A DNA stretch of 64,000 nucleotides, taken from Bacteroidota bacterium (GTDB taxonomy: Bacteria; Bacteroidota; Bacteroidia; Chitinophagales; Chitinophagaceae). The stretch lies in the NCBI GenBank assembly GCA_018267615.1, contig JAFDYD010000006.1, forward strand, positions 18,204 to 82,203, written 5' to 3'. Every line of letters starts with the position of its first letter. The first letter of the stretch is position 1. Shown here piece by piece: positions 17,008 to 26,537 of this stretch. The notes under the pieces were generated by a model that worked only from the letters and a program-made list of their open reading frames with translations, had not been told where the DNA came from and made no database searches. Position numbers and translations under genes: made by a program.

Positions 17008-18414
17008 ATGGATCTCAATTTCAGCCCAGACAAACAACATACATTGAACAGCCCGGTGAATATTTCGGGTACGGGATTGCATACCGGAATCAATGTGGAT
17101 ATGTCGCTTCGTCCAGCTAACCCCGGGTTTGGCTATCAGTTTCAACGTATTGACCTGCCTGGTCAGCCGATCATCAAGGCCGATTGCGACCTGGTTACCG
17201 ACACATCCCGTGGCACAACGCTTGAAGACAACGGAGCCAAGGTGAGTACGGTGGAGCATGTGCTGGCGGCGCTTGTTGGTATGGGTGTTGACAATTGCCT
17301 GATTGAATTGAATGGTCCGGAAATCCCTATTATCGATGGAAGTTCCGAACCTTTTGTGGAGATCATTGAAGAAGTGGGCGTGGTGGAACAGGATGCGGCG
17401 AAAGCATGGTATAGTATCGATACCAATATCACACACTATGATGAAAAGAAAAGAGTGGAAATGGTTGCGATGCCGGCCATGGAATATAAGGTAACGACAT
17501 TAATTGATTTTAATAGTCCCGTGTTGGGTCCACAACACGCGGGATTAAAAAAGATGTCCGATTTCAAAAATGAAATCGCTCCTTGTAGAACGTTTTGTTT
17601 TTTACATGAACTGGAAACATTGCTCGATAATAACCTGATCAAGGGTGGTGATATCAATAATGCGATTGTGGTGGTTGATAAGCCCGTTACTGATGAAGAA
17701 ATGAGTCGTCTTGCAAAAGCTTTCAGGCGTGATAAAATAGAAGTGAAGAGTGAAGGCTACCTGAATAACCTGGAGTTGAGATTTCCCAATGAACCCGCAC
17801 GTCACAAACTGCTTGATGTGATTGGAGATCTTGCGTTGATTGGATATCCATTGAAGGGGCATATTATCGCAAACAGGCCGGGGCATTCGACGAATGTTGA
17901 TTTTGCGAGAAAGATTAAACATTATATCCGCAAGAACAAGCATGTAAAAAATATTCCGTTATACGATCCCAACCAGGCGCCGATTTATTCGACACAACAG
18001 ATAGAAAGAACTTTGCCGCATCGTTATCCGTTTTTGTTGGTGGATAAGATCATCGAACTAACGGACAAGCATATCGTCGGAATTAAGAATGTGACGTTTA
18101 ATGAACCATTTTTTGTGGGACATTTTCCGGGCAACCCGATTATGCCAGGTGTGTTGCAGATCGAAGCACTTGCGCAGACAGGAGGCATTCTTGCAATCAA
18201 TGCGAGCATGTCTGGCGAGTATGATACTTATTTTTTAAAAATAGACAATTGCAAATTCAAGCAGAAAGTTGTGCCGGGAGATACGATGATTATGAAACTT
18301 GAATTGATCAGTCCGATACGTCGCGGTATTGTTGAAATGAGAGGAACTGTGTTTGTAGGAAACAAAGTTGTGACGGAAGCGGATCTGATGGCCCAGTTGG
18401 TAAAGAGAAGTTAA
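17008..18414 (+). CDS. lpxC-fabZ: bifunctional UDP-3-O-acyl-N-acetylglucosamine deacetylase / 3-hydroxyacyl-ACP dehydratase (LpxC-FabZ)
   Basis: This 468-residue protein is the LpxC-FabZ fusion typical of Bacteroidota. The LpxC part (about 1-305) has HTLNSPVNISGTGLHTG, the zinc histidine at H84 (STVEHVLAAL), GPEIPIIDGSS, and the later GHIIANRPGHSTNVDFAR. The FabZ part (about 318-468) has LPHRYPFLLVDKI and the catalytic-site region GHFPGNPIMPGVLQIEALAQ. The first half removes the acetyl group from UDP-3-O-acyl-GlcNAc, committing it to lipid A; the second half dehydrates 3-hydroxyacyl-ACP in fatty-acid synthesis. A hairpin terminator follows, and lpxA comes next. Confidence 0.97.
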   Translation: MDLNFSPDKQHTLNSPVNISGTGLHTGINVDMSLRPANPGFGYQFQRIDLPGQPIIKADCDLVTDTSRGTTLEDNGAKVSTVEHVLAALVGMGVDNCLIELNGPEIPIIDGSSEPFVEIIEEVGVVEQDAAKAWYSIDTNITHYDEKKRVEMVAMPAMEYKVTTLIDFNSPVLGPQHAGLKKMSDFKNEIAPCRTFCFLHELETLLDNNLIKGGDINNAIVVVDKPVTDEEMSRLAKAFRRDKIEVKSEGYLNNLELRFPNEPARHKLLDVIGDLALIGYPLKGHIIANRPGHSTNVDFARKIKHYIRKNKHVKNIPLYDPNQAPIYSTQQIERTLPHRYPFLLVDKIIELTDKHIVGIKNVTFNEPFFVGHFPGNPIMPGVLQIEALAQTGGILAINASMSGEYDTYFLKIDNCKFKQKVVPGDTMIMKLELISPIRRGIVEMRGTVFVGNKVVTEADLMAQLVKRS

Positions 18415-18450
18415 TTTAGCAGAAATGCCGCAAATAACTTTAATTTTGTC

Positions 18451-18476
18451 ATGCTGGGTTAAACTCAGCATTTTTT
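18451..18476 (+). terminator. intrinsic terminator after lpxC-fabZ
   Basis: The stem ATGCTG-GGTTAAACT-CAGCAT is followed by six T residues. It lies 36 bp after the lpxC-fabZ stop codon and just before the first possible lpxA start, so part of the transcript probably ends here. Confidence 0.7.
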
Positions 18477-18551
18477 ATGAAAGACCATTCCGTTTTTAGT
18501 GAAGGAACTGTGTTAAATGACCAAACAAACAATCACTCAATTGACCACCGA

Positions 18552-19358
18552 ATGATTCATCCGCATACTTATATACACCCTAATGCCCGATTGGCCACGA
18601 ATGTCAAGATAGATCCTTTCACCGTCATCCACCAGGATGTTGAAATTGGTGAAGGCACATGGATAGGCTCGAATGTAACGATTATGGAAGGTGCACGTGT
18701 TGGAAAGAACTGTCGCATTTTTCCGGGAGCAGTTATCGCAGCGATTCCTCAGGATCTGAAATTTCAAGGCGAATATTCCAATGTATTTATCGGCGACAAT
18801 ACAACCATCCGCGAATTTGTAACTGTGAACCGCGGCACAAAGGATCGCGAGAAAACTACAATTGGAAATAATTGCCTGATACAGGCCTACTGTCATATTG
18901 CGCATGATTGCAGCGTTGGAAATAATTGTATCATGAGTAATAACACACAGGTTGCGGGCCACGTGATCATTTCTGATTGGGCCATCCTGGGTGGTATGTG
19001 TGCGTTGCATCAATTTGTAAAAATCGGCCAGCATTCTTTTGTGAGTGGCGGTTCACTGGTAGGAAAAGATATTCCTCCTTATATAAAAGCCGGTCGTCAG
19101 CCACTGAGTTATTGCGGTGTCAATTCTGTGGGTTTGAAAAGAAGAGGTTTCACAGTTGAGAAGATCAATCATATCCTGGATGTGTACCGGATATTATATA
19201 ATAAGGGAATGAATACTTCGCAGGCTCTTGAATTTCTCGAGGAGGAATTTCCTGCAACGGATGAAAGAGATGAGATCGTTACTTTTATCCGCGAAAGTGG
19301 AAGAGGTATTATCAAACGCTACAGCAAATCAAGTTTGGATGAAGATTACGCTGACTGA
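18552..19358 (+). CDS. lpxA: acyl-ACP--UDP-N-acetylglucosamine O-acyltransferase (LpxA)
   Basis: This cytoplasmic left-handed beta-helix enzyme starts lipid A synthesis by moving a hydroxyacyl chain from ACP to UDP-GlcNAc. The N-terminal two-thirds are hexapeptide repeats ([I/V/L]G-x4), with the catalytic-histidine segment CHIAHDCSVGNNCIMSNN and HQFVKIGQHSFVSGG. The C-terminal helical part ends near residue 268. I chose ATG 18552 because MIHPHTYIHPNA matches the usual family N-terminus. An in-frame ATG at 18477 would add 25 residues but sits directly on the terminator T-run. The stop overlaps the next gene by 20 bp. Confidence 0.95.
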   Translation: MIHPHTYIHPNARLATNVKIDPFTVIHQDVEIGEGTWIGSNVTIMEGARVGKNCRIFPGAVIAAIPQDLKFQGEYSNVFIGDNTTIREFVTVNRGTKDREKTTIGNNCLIQAYCHIAHDCSVGNNCIMSNNTQVAGHVIISDWAILGGMCALHQFVKIGQHSFVSGGSLVGKDIPPYIKAGRQPLSYCGVNSVGLKRRGFTVEKINHILDVYRILYNKGMNTSQALEFLEEEFPATDERDEIVTFIRESGRGIIKRYSKSSLDEDYAD

Positions 19359-19965
19359 TGCCGGCAAGCGCTTCAACCGTGACTGGATCTTTCGTCATCT
19401 CAGTTATGAATTTATTTCGGGACATGCATATGCTATCACCGGGCCAAACGGTTCGGGCAAATCAACACTGTTACAGGTAATCGCCGGCGCCATGGCGCCC
19501 AATGAAGGGACATTGAAATACCAAATGGCTGAAAATGCTATTTCAGTTCCCGCAGAAAATTGTTATCGCTTTCTTTCCTATTCCGCACCGTATCTTGAAT
19601 TGACGGAAGAAATGACTGTCACAGAATTTCTGAAATTCCATCATGTCTTCAAACCATTTATGGCGACATTATCAATAGAAAGCATTATTGAAATGGTTCA
19701 ATTGAAAGATGCTGCGCATAAGCAAATCCGTTATTATTCCTCGGGCATGAAACAGCGTGTAAAATTAGCGCAGGCAATTTTTTCCGATGTGCCAATAGTT
19801 TTGTTAGATGAACCCTGTACCAATTTTGACGAGGAAGGAATTGCATTGTATCAACGATTGATAAAGGATTATGGGCGAGGCCGCTTAATTATTGTGAGCT
19901 CTAATGACAAACAGGAATATGGGTTTTGTGAGGAAGGAATTAATATTTTGGACTTTAAGAAATAG
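19339..19965 (+). CDS. ABC transporter ATP-binding protein
   Basis: This 208-residue single nucleotide-binding domain has Walker A at residues 35-43 (GPNGSGKST), the signature YSSGMKQRVKLA, and Walker B VLLDEPCTNFDEEG. The switch histidine is replaced: the H-loop position reads SSNDK. I chose ATG 19339, which overlaps the lpxA end by 20 bp in another frame. An in-frame start at 19228 exists but would encode unrelated residues inside lpxA. It lacks a membrane partner in the window. Position after lpxA is common in Bacteroidota; a link to envelope export is possible but not shown. Confidence 0.85.
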   Translation: MKITLTDAGKRFNRDWIFRHLSYEFISGHAYAITGPNGSGKSTLLQVIAGAMAPNEGTLKYQMAENAISVPAENCYRFLSYSAPYLELTEEMTVTEFLKFHHVFKPFMATLSIESIIEMVQLKDAAHKQIRYYSSGMKQRVKLAQAIFSDVPIVLLDEPCTNFDEEGIALYQRLIKDYGRGRLIIVSSNDKQEYGFCEEGINILDFKK

Positions 19966-19970
19966 AGAAG

Positions 19971-20026
19971 AGCGAAGGAACAGAGCGGAGAGCGAAGGGT
20001 AATGCGCTCCCGCTCTGTTTCTTCGC
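19971..20026. terminator. bidirectional hairpin terminator between convergent genes
   Basis: GCGAAGGAACAGAGCGGAGAG pairs with the near reverse complement CGCTCCCGCTCTGTTTCTTCGC, giving a GC-rich stem of about 22 bp. It lies between the convergent ABC ATPase gene and ald and could end both transcripts. Confidence 0.6.
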
Positions 20027-20033
20027 CCTGATC

Positions 20034-21248
20034 TTATCGCTGGCTCGCTATCAACAAATTCAAGTCCGTGTATTTTAAATCAAAACGCTGGCTAAGATGA
20101 AAATTTGTGAGTGCGCCTTTGAAGAGATAGATGCCGCTGCGCAGATGTATTTTGTGCCATACGAGTGTTTCAAAACCACCTTCTTCGCCGGCTTCCAATA
20201 CCAATGGCATCAGCACATTGCTGATGGCCTGCGAAGCAGTGCGCGCAAAACCCGAAGGAATATTCGGCACGCAATAATGGATCACACCATATTTTAAAAA
20301 GATCGGATGTTCGTGAGAAGTGATTTCCGAAGTTTCAAAACAGCCACCGCGGTCGATACTAACGTCGATGATCACACTACCGGCGCGCATATTGCTTACC
20401 ATCTCTTCTGTGACGACCACTGGCGTTCTGCCGGATTGTGAAGAAAGAGCGCCGACTGCCACTTCGCATGTTTTTAATTGCTTGGATAATATCCTGGGCT
20501 CTATAACGGAAGTGTATATGCGAAAACCAATATTGTTCTGCAATCTCTTCAAACGATAAACGCTGTTATCAAAAACTTTTACGGAAGCACCGAGAGCCAG
20601 CGCCGCCCTGGCGGCATATTCGCCGACAATACCTGCACCGAGAATGATTACTTTGGTGGGAGGAATTCCGGAAATACCACCGAGCAAAACACCTTTGCCA
20701 TGATTCGCGGAGCTCAGGTATTGAGCTGCCAGCAGCATCACCGCACTTCCGGCAATTTCACTCATGCCGCGAACGATGGGATAGCTACCGCTATCGTCTT
20801 TTAAATTTTCGAAGGAGATTCCTGTTATTCTTTTCTCCATCATTTTTTCCAAGAGCTCGGATTTGAGTGCCGACAGATGAATCGGGGAAATAATGGTTTG
20901 GTTCATCTGCAACAAAGGAAGATCTTCTTCAATAACAGGGGCAGATTTTACCAACAAAGGCGCTTTGAAAACCTCCGCTTTATCGTAAACGATTTTTGCA
21001 CCCGCTTCGCCATAGTCTCTATCGCGAAAATGAGCAGCTTCGCCTGCATTATGCTCCATGATCACTTCATGCCCGTTGCTTACCAATACACCCACGGCCT
21101 CCGGCGTCAAAGCAATACGGTTTTCCTGGAAAGCAGTTTCTTTTGGGATACCAATATGCAATTGGCTGCCCTTCGGTTTAATATCCAGCGTTTCTTCAAG
21201 TGTTTCATAACTGAAGGAAGTGCTGATAATCGGTTTTTGCTGAGACAT
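20034..21248 (-). CDS. ald: alanine dehydrogenase
   Basis: This 404-residue enzyme belongs to the alanine dehydrogenase/PNT family, which interconverts L-alanine and pyruvate with NAD. Seen are HIGIPKETAFQENRIALTPEAV near residue 32, the substrate-site LVKSAP segment with Lys, the SPIHL segment with the catalytic His, the Rossmann motif VIILGAGIVGEYAARAALALG and the GALSSQSGRTPVVVTEEMV region. The N-terminus is about 30 residues longer than in the Bacillus-type enzyme, which is common in Bacteroidota homologs. It is 73 bp downstream of tsaE on the same strand, probably one unit. Confidence 0.92.
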   Translation of the reverse strand: MSQQKPIISTSFSYETLEETLDIKPKGSQLHIGIPKETAFQENRIALTPEAVGVLVSNGHEVIMEHNAGEAAHFRDRDYGEAGAKIVYDKAEVFKAPLLVKSAPVIEEDLPLLQMNQTIISPIHLSALKSELLEKMMEKRITGISFENLKDDSGSYPIVRGMSEIAGSAVMLLAAQYLSSANHGKGVLLGGISGIPPTKVIILGAGIVGEYAARAALALGASVKVFDNSVYRLKRLQNNIGFRIYTSVIEPRILSKQLKTCEVAVGALSSQSGRTPVVVTEEMVSNMRAGSVIIDVSIDRGGCFETSEITSHEHPIFLKYGVIHYCVPNIPSGFARTASQAISNVLMPLVLEAGEEGGFETLVWHKIHLRSGIYLFKGALTNFHLSQRFDLKYTDLNLLIASQR

Positions 21249-21321
21249 CTTTATGGTTTATCCGGACGAGCGGGGCGGGTAAATTACAATTTTAAATTGA
21301 ATTGTCTATCTTTTGGGAATG

Positions 21322-21729
21322 CTATTCCGCATGAATTTTTCTTGTTGCCGGATCGACCAGTTCGATTGAAATATATGTCGTGTCTGGCGGAAAAATATCC
21401 GGCGCTCTTTGTGGCCACTCTACCAGGCATATTTCTCCGGAATACAAGCAATCTTCCACACCGGCGCGCATGGCTTCTTCTTCATCTTTGAGTCGATACA
21501 AATCGATATGAAAAATTTTTCCTTCAGGTGAAATGTATTCGTTGATGATAGAGAAAGTCGGGCTGCCAACCGAGCTGGTAACCTGCTTCACATCGCACAA
21601 TGCATGAATAAAAGTTGTTTTGCCCGCGCCCATCTCTCCATCAAAAGCAAATACTTTTCTGTGTTTGAATTCCTGCCAGAACTCTTGTGCTACCTGATGA
21701 ATATTTTCTAGCTTAATGATTTTTTCCAT
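21322..21729 (-). CDS. tsaE: tRNA threonylcarbamoyladenosine biosynthesis ATPase TsaE
   Basis: This 135-residue protein has Walker A GEMGAGKTTFIHAL (residues about 31-44), SSVGSPTFSIINEY, a HIDLYRL motif and CLVEWPQRAPDIFP. These are the standard TsaE (YjeE) signatures at the usual length. TsaE is the ATPase that works with TsaB and TsaD to make t6A37 in tRNAs reading ANN codons. It is cytoplasmic. The gene starts the tsaE-ald unit. Confidence 0.95.
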   Translation of the reverse strand: MEKIIKLENIHQVAQEFWQEFKHRKVFAFDGEMGAGKTTFIHALCDVKQVTSSVGSPTFSIINEYISPEGKIFHIDLYRLKDEEEAMRAGVEDCLYSGEICLVEWPQRAPDIFPPDTTYISIELVDPATRKIHAE

Positions 21730-22104
21730 TTTCCAAAGGTATAAGCCTTTTTTGCGATGTTACTTCCTGATAATTTTTTTTCACCACATAGTTACACATC
21801 GGAGGCATAACTTATTTTCAAAATAAAACATTCATAATAACTTAAACCTTACAGGTTAGAAGTTGTTTTTATTATTCCCGGCGACAACGCCCTGATGAAA
21901 TTTCTATGTGCAACTTTGTGCCTACTGTATGGTGGCAAACTTCGAATATATTTGAGCCCTCACCCCAACCCCTCTCCTAAAGGAGAGGGGCAAGGACTGA
22001 CTCGTAATAATTTTCAAAATGAGTCACTACTTGAATTTTGTAAATTTGCTGTTTAAAAAATAGAAACGAGCGGTGACGATTCAAGTCATCTGCACAACAA
22101 ATAT
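21730..22104. other. intergenic region with GC-rich palindromic element
   Basis: No gene is seen. At about 21956-21996 is a GC-rich palindromic element (CCCCTCTCCTAAAGGAGAGG) preceded by CCTCACCCCAAC. A nearly identical element lies in frame inside the alpha-2-macroglobulin gene near 59.7 kb and in the palindrome at 39.6 kb. At about 21780 is TTTTTTTTCACCACATAG, also found at 33.85 kb. The copper ATPase promoter must lie near the right end. Confidence 0.5.
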
Positions 22105-24222
22105 ATGGAGACGATAAATTGGAAAGTAGAGGGAATGACCTGTTCGAATTGCGCATTAACCATCAACAAATACCTGGAGAAAAAGGGAATGCAGCACGTG
22201 AAAGTGAGTTTTGCCGGCGGTGATGTGAGCTTTGAAACAAAAGAAGATTCTGCCACGCAGGAATTAAAAAAAGGGATTGAAGACCTGGGATATAAAGTGG
22301 TTGATGATTCCGTAGCAAATACGAAAACCGCAAGGCCCCTGAATAAATTTCTTCGCTACCTGTTGATATGCCTGCCTTTTACACTGATTTTAATGCTGCA
22401 CATGTTCAACGGATGGCTGCATTGGCATTGGCTGATGAACCCCTGGTTGCAGCTTACACTTTGTTTGCCGGTCTATATTGTCGGAATGAGTTTTTTTGGA
22501 AAGAGCGCGATAAAGAGCATTGGTAACGGAATGCCAAACATGAATGTACTTATCTCGATTGGAGCCACTGCCGCTTTTTTGTATAGTCTTGTTGGCACTC
22601 TATTGAATCTTGGCGAAGGTTATTTATTTTATGAAACCGCTGCTGCCATCATCACACTTGTTTTTTTGGGAAACTGGCTGGAAGATATTTCTGTTCAATC
22701 TACGCAAAGGTCTTTGAACAAACTGGCGAGGGCGCAAAAAATAATGGCCAATATGATTGCATTCGATGATCAGCACCAGGAAATAATTTTTCCGGTTGAA
22801 AATACGCAACTGCGTAATGGCGATCTTGTGCTTATCAAATCCGGTGAGCAGGTGCCAGCCGATTGCAAAATTTTATGGGGTGATGCGAGCGCCAACGAAT
22901 CTATCATTACGGGTGAAAGTATTCCCGTCGCAAAAAAAGCAAAGGACGCCCTGATTGGCGGAAGTGTTTTGATTGACGGGACTGTGAAAGCGCAAGTAAC
23001 AGCAACGGCAAATGATTCTGTGCTTTCCGGCATTATCAATCTTGTAAAACGTGCGCAGGGAGATAAGCCTCCTATTCAGCAATTGGCAGATAAAATCAGC
23101 GCCATATTTGTTCCCGTAGTCTTAGCAATCGCATTGGTTTGCTTCGTATCGAATTATATTTTTTTACATGATCTCACGGCGGCGATCATGCGCAGTATCG
23201 CGGTGTTGGTTATTGCATGTCCCTGTGCCATGGGGCTCGCTACTCCGGCGGCGATTGCAGTTGGCCTTGGCCGCGCAGCGACAAACGGTATTTTGTTCCG
23301 AAATACAAAAAGCCTGGAATTATTTAAAAATATCAGGCAGGTTGTATTCGACAAAACCGGAACGCTCACCACGGGTGAATTTGCGATTGCAGATTTTTTT
23401 CATCAATCAACAATTACTCGCGAAGAATTTATGCAGATTGCTTTTTCATTGGAGAAATATTCCAATCATCCGATTGCTAAATGCATTGCAAACGCATGGA
23501 AAACAAAAAATGATTTGCGATGGACGAAAGTCGACGAGATAAAAGGTCTTGGAATTAATGCGACCGCTTCCAATGGAGATATTTATCGCGCGGGATCTTA
23601 TCGCATAGCGGAACAACTTACCAAAGAAGAATCGCACAATGTATATATCGTGAAGAACAACGAGCTATTAGGTTGGATCGATGTGAAAGATTCAGTACGT
23701 ACAGAAGCAACAGACGTCATTCGTTATCTTCAATCCAAAAAAATAAAAACCATTTTATTAAGCGGTGACCGGTTTTCCAATTGTAAAAAAATTGCCGATG
23801 AATTGGGAATCGATGAAGTGATTGCGGAACAAACACCAGAACAAAAGTTGGAAAAAATCGCGGCGCTTACTGCACAAATGCCGACGGTAATGGTGGGTGA
23901 TGGTATTAATGATGCGCCTGCATTGGCGAAAGCTACTATTGGCATTTCTATGAGCGATGCCTCGCATATTGCGATACAAACTGCAGACGTTGTATTGATG
24001 AATAAAGGGTTGAAAAATCTTCCTGTATCATTAAATCTTGGAAGAAATGTTTTCCTGACCATTCAGCAAAATCTTTTCTGGGCATTCTTCTATAATGTGA
24101 TTGCAATTCCTGTAGCGGCATTTGGATTGCTCACACCGGCAGTCGGTGCATTGGTGATGGCGTTGAGTGATGTGGTGTTGGTTATTAATTCGCTGAGATT
24201 GTATGTGAAGAAAGTGGGATAA
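22105..24222 (+). CDS. copA: copper-type heavy-metal-translocating P1B ATPase
   Basis: This 705-residue inner-membrane pump has one N-terminal heavy-metal-associated domain (GMTCSNCALT, C13 and C16) and the P-ATPase order: membrane pairs, actuator TGES (residues about 271-274), membrane CPC metal site (C372-P-C374), phosphorylation site D416 in DKTGTLTTG, nucleotide-binding HP motif (SNHPIAK), and GDGINDAPAL hinge. The CPC motif and HMA domain fit Cu(I) export (P1B-1 type). No copper chaperone or regulator gene is adjacent. A cysteine-rich second HMA is absent. Confidence 0.93.
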   Translation: METINWKVEGMTCSNCALTINKYLEKKGMQHVKVSFAGGDVSFETKEDSATQELKKGIEDLGYKVVDDSVANTKTARPLNKFLRYLLICLPFTLILMLHMFNGWLHWHWLMNPWLQLTLCLPVYIVGMSFFGKSAIKSIGNGMPNMNVLISIGATAAFLYSLVGTLLNLGEGYLFYETAAAIITLVFLGNWLEDISVQSTQRSLNKLARAQKIMANMIAFDDQHQEIIFPVENTQLRNGDLVLIKSGEQVPADCKILWGDASANESIITGESIPVAKKAKDALIGGSVLIDGTVKAQVTATANDSVLSGIINLVKRAQGDKPPIQQLADKISAIFVPVVLAIALVCFVSNYIFLHDLTAAIMRSIAVLVIACPCAMGLATPAAIAVGLGRAATNGILFRNTKSLELFKNIRQVVFDKTGTLTTGEFAIADFFHQSTITREEFMQIAFSLEKYSNHPIAKCIANAWKTKNDLRWTKVDEIKGLGINATASNGDIYRAGSYRIAEQLTKEESHNVYIVKNNELLGWIDVKDSVRTEATDVIRYLQSKKIKTILLSGDRFSNCKKIADELGIDEVIAEQTPEQKLEKIAALTAQMPTVMVGDGINDAPALAKATIGISMSDASHIAIQTADVVLMNKGLKNLPVSLNLGRNVFLTIQQNLFWAFFYNVIAIPVAAFGLLTPAVGALVMALSDVVLVINSLRLYVKKVG

Positions 24223-24436
24223 GCGGCAATGCTATTTTTTTTATGCCTTTGTATAAGAAATTCAAACTTGATGAGGATCGGATGAGGAAATTTTCGCGCA
24301 AAGGCGCAAAGTCACAAAGAAAGATTTTTTTGAACTTTACAGCGATATTTTCAGATAGATTTTTATTAAAACTTTGTGCGATATATTTTCTAACAAGTGA
24401 GCGCAGGAGGAACTTTTAAAAATAAAAAACTCGCCG

Positions 24437-24476
24437 ATTATCCCCCCTCCACCGGAGGGGGAAGGGGAGGCTTTCC
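24437..24476. repeat. GC-rich palindromic element next to the recQ start codon
   Basis: TATCCCCCCTCCACCGGAGG followed by GGGAAGGGGAGGCTTTCC forms a small GC-rich hairpin that ends directly at the recQ ATG. A related element is found in frame in the alpha-2-macroglobulin gene near 58.3 kb. The rest of the 24.2-24.5 kb gap contains a single arm of the CGCAAAGGCGCAAAG repeat near 24295 and no gene. Confidence 0.55.
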
Positions 24477-26375
24477 ATGAACATTCACGATATACTAAAA
24501 AATAATTGGGGTCATCAGTCTTTTCGTCCCTTGCAGCAGGAAATTATTCAATCCGTGCTGGATGGAAAAGATGTGTTGGCATTATTACCAACCGGTGGCG
24601 GAAAATCAATTTGTTTCCAGGTTCCGGCATTGGCGAAAGATGGATTGTGTTTGGTGATCAGTCCGCTGATTGCGCTCATGAAAGACCAGGTGCAAAACCT
24701 GCGTCGGAAAAATATCACTGCTTTTGCAATCTACGCCGGTATGAGCAGGAGGGAGGTGATCAATATATTTAAACTGGCCGCAGAAAGCAATTGCAAATTT
24801 TTATACGTATCTCCCGAGAGACTGGAAACAAATCTTTTTAAAGAATATCTGCCCTCATTCAATATTAATCTTGTAGCAATAGATGAAGCTCATTGTATTT
24901 CTCAATGGGGTTATGATTTTCGGCCACCTTATTTGCGTATTGCATCGTTGCGTGAAGAATTGCCAGGCGTTCCGTTTCTCGCATTGACAGCATCTGCAAC
25001 CAGAGAAATTCAGAAAGACATTGCGGATAAACTTCAGTTGAAACAACACGTTGTTTTCAGCCAGTCGTTTGCCAGAAAGAATTTGTCGTTCAGTGTTTTT
25101 TCCTGCGAATCAAAAATCAATAAGATCAGGGAAGTTTTGCAAAAGGTAGCGGGAACAGCAATCATTTATTGCAAGAGCAGGAAACGCACCAAATGGATCA
25201 GCGACTTGTTGACAATGCATGGCGTTGCATCAGATTTTTATCATGCGGGATTGAAACAGGAAGAAAGAAGTCGAAAGCAGGATGAATGGATGAAAGGAAA
25301 CACGCGTGTGATTGTTTGTACCAATGCTTTTGGTATGGGGATCGATAAGCCCGATGTGCGCGTAGTGATCCACGCCGATGCGCCCGACTGTCTTGAAAAT
25401 TATTACCAGGAAGCGGGGCGTGCGGGTAGAGATGAAAAAAATGCCTATGCTGTTTTATTATATAGTGAACCGGAAATCGCGGAGCTGAATGAATTGCCGG
25501 ATATCCATTTTCCCTCGATAGAAAATATTCGTATTGTTTACCAAGCGGTAGTCAACTATTTACAAATTCCGCAGGGCACGGAAAATGTTTACTATGATTT
25601 TGATATGACGGATTTTATTAAGAAGTTCAAACTGGATACTAACCTCGCCGTATATGCGCTGAAGGCATTGGAGCAGGAGGAATTGTTTAGTTTGAATGAA
25701 CAGGTATTTATCCAGTCGTCGGTTTTTTTTACAACCAATAAGGAAGGGTTGTATGATTTTGAAAAAGTGAATCCTCTATTAGAGCCTTTGATAAAAACGT
25801 TGCTTCGTACCTATTCGGGAATTTTTGATCAGCCGGTGCATATCAACGAAAAAGTGATCGCGGGATTATTACATGTAGATTTAGATGAGTTGGTGAATCA
25901 ATTAAAAATACTTCATGGCCGGGGAGTCATCGAATATATTCCTCAAAAAGATGGACCGCAATTGTATATTTCACATGCACGCGTTAAAGCAGAAGATCTC
26001 CGGATCAATGAGGTAAATTATAAAAAGAGAAAAGAGCAATATAAAAAAAGAGTAGGAGCTGCATTGCAATATATTTCTACCACCGATTGCAGAAGCCAAT
26101 ATATCGCGAAATATTTTGGTGAAGATGATGCAAAGTCTTGCGGTGTTTGTGATAATTGTTTGAAGAAAAAAAAGACGCCTCTTAGCAACGAAGAGTTCAA
26201 CAATATTCATCAGCGTGTACTCAAATTAATTGAAACTTCTGAAATACCTGCCAGCAAATTATTCCAGCATCTCGAAGGAATTCAAAAAGATAAATTAAAC
26301 CAGGTTATCAATTTCTTACAAGCAGAAAAAAAATTAGTGGTAGATGAGGATGGGTTTGTGAGGGTTGCCGGTTGA
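24477..26375 (+). CDS. recQ: RecQ-family ATP-dependent DNA helicase
   Basis: This 632-residue 3'-5' helicase has Walker A LLPTGGGKSICFQVPAL (residues about 37-53), the DEAH box IDEAHCISQWGYDFRP with the RecQ aromatic loop, motif VI region HADAPDCLENYYQEAGRAGRD, and a RecQ-C-terminal zinc site (CRSQYIAKYF ... CGVCDNC). It has no HRDC domain; the tail instead ends in a short helical segment (about residues 570-632). It likely acts in recombination repair. Many Bacteroidota have more than one RecQ, and this shorter form is likely one of them. Confidence 0.93.
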   Translation: MNIHDILKNNWGHQSFRPLQQEIIQSVLDGKDVLALLPTGGGKSICFQVPALAKDGLCLVISPLIALMKDQVQNLRRKNITAFAIYAGMSRREVINIFKLAAESNCKFLYVSPERLETNLFKEYLPSFNINLVAIDEAHCISQWGYDFRPPYLRIASLREELPGVPFLALTASATREIQKDIADKLQLKQHVVFSQSFARKNLSFSVFSCESKINKIREVLQKVAGTAIIYCKSRKRTKWISDLLTMHGVASDFYHAGLKQEERSRKQDEWMKGNTRVIVCTNAFGMGIDKPDVRVVIHADAPDCLENYYQEAGRAGRDEKNAYAVLLYSEPEIAELNELPDIHFPSIENIRIVYQAVVNYLQIPQGTENVYYDFDMTDFIKKFKLDTNLAVYALKALEQEELFSLNEQVFIQSSVFFTTNKEGLYDFEKVNPLLEPLIKTLLRTYSGIFDQPVHINEKVIAGLLHVDLDELVNQLKILHGRGVIEYIPQKDGPQLYISHARVKAEDLRINEVNYKKRKEQYKKRVGAALQYISTTDCRSQYIAKYFGEDDAKSCGVCDNCLKKKKTPLSNEEFNNIHQRVLKLIETSEIPASKLFQHLEGIQKDKLNQVINFLQAEKKLVVDEDGFVRVAG

Positions 26376-26385
26376 TTAGTCGCTA

Positions 26386-26520
26386 GTTTTTGAACCATGA
26401 TTAAAGGATTGAAGGATTACCATGAGGTTTACAAATAACAAGGCGATTGTCGACCCGTACTTTTACAATTAATGAAACTTCAGGGTAATCCTTCAATCCT
26501 TTAATCATGGTTCAAAAACT
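26386..26520. repeat. long palindromic repeat, AACCATGATT family
   Basis: Arms GTTTTTGAACCATGATTAAA and its reverse complement enclose a centre of about 60 bp that differs from the 16-kb copies. It lies between the convergent recQ and O-methyltransferase genes and may end both transcripts. Confidence 0.82.
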
Positions 26521-26537
26521 GTTCAAACCTCAAGCAC

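Noticed and set aside
19228..19338. Longer N-terminus for the ABC ATPase inside lpxA
   Set aside because: The added residues do not look like an ABC domain and would overlap lpxA by about 130 bp.
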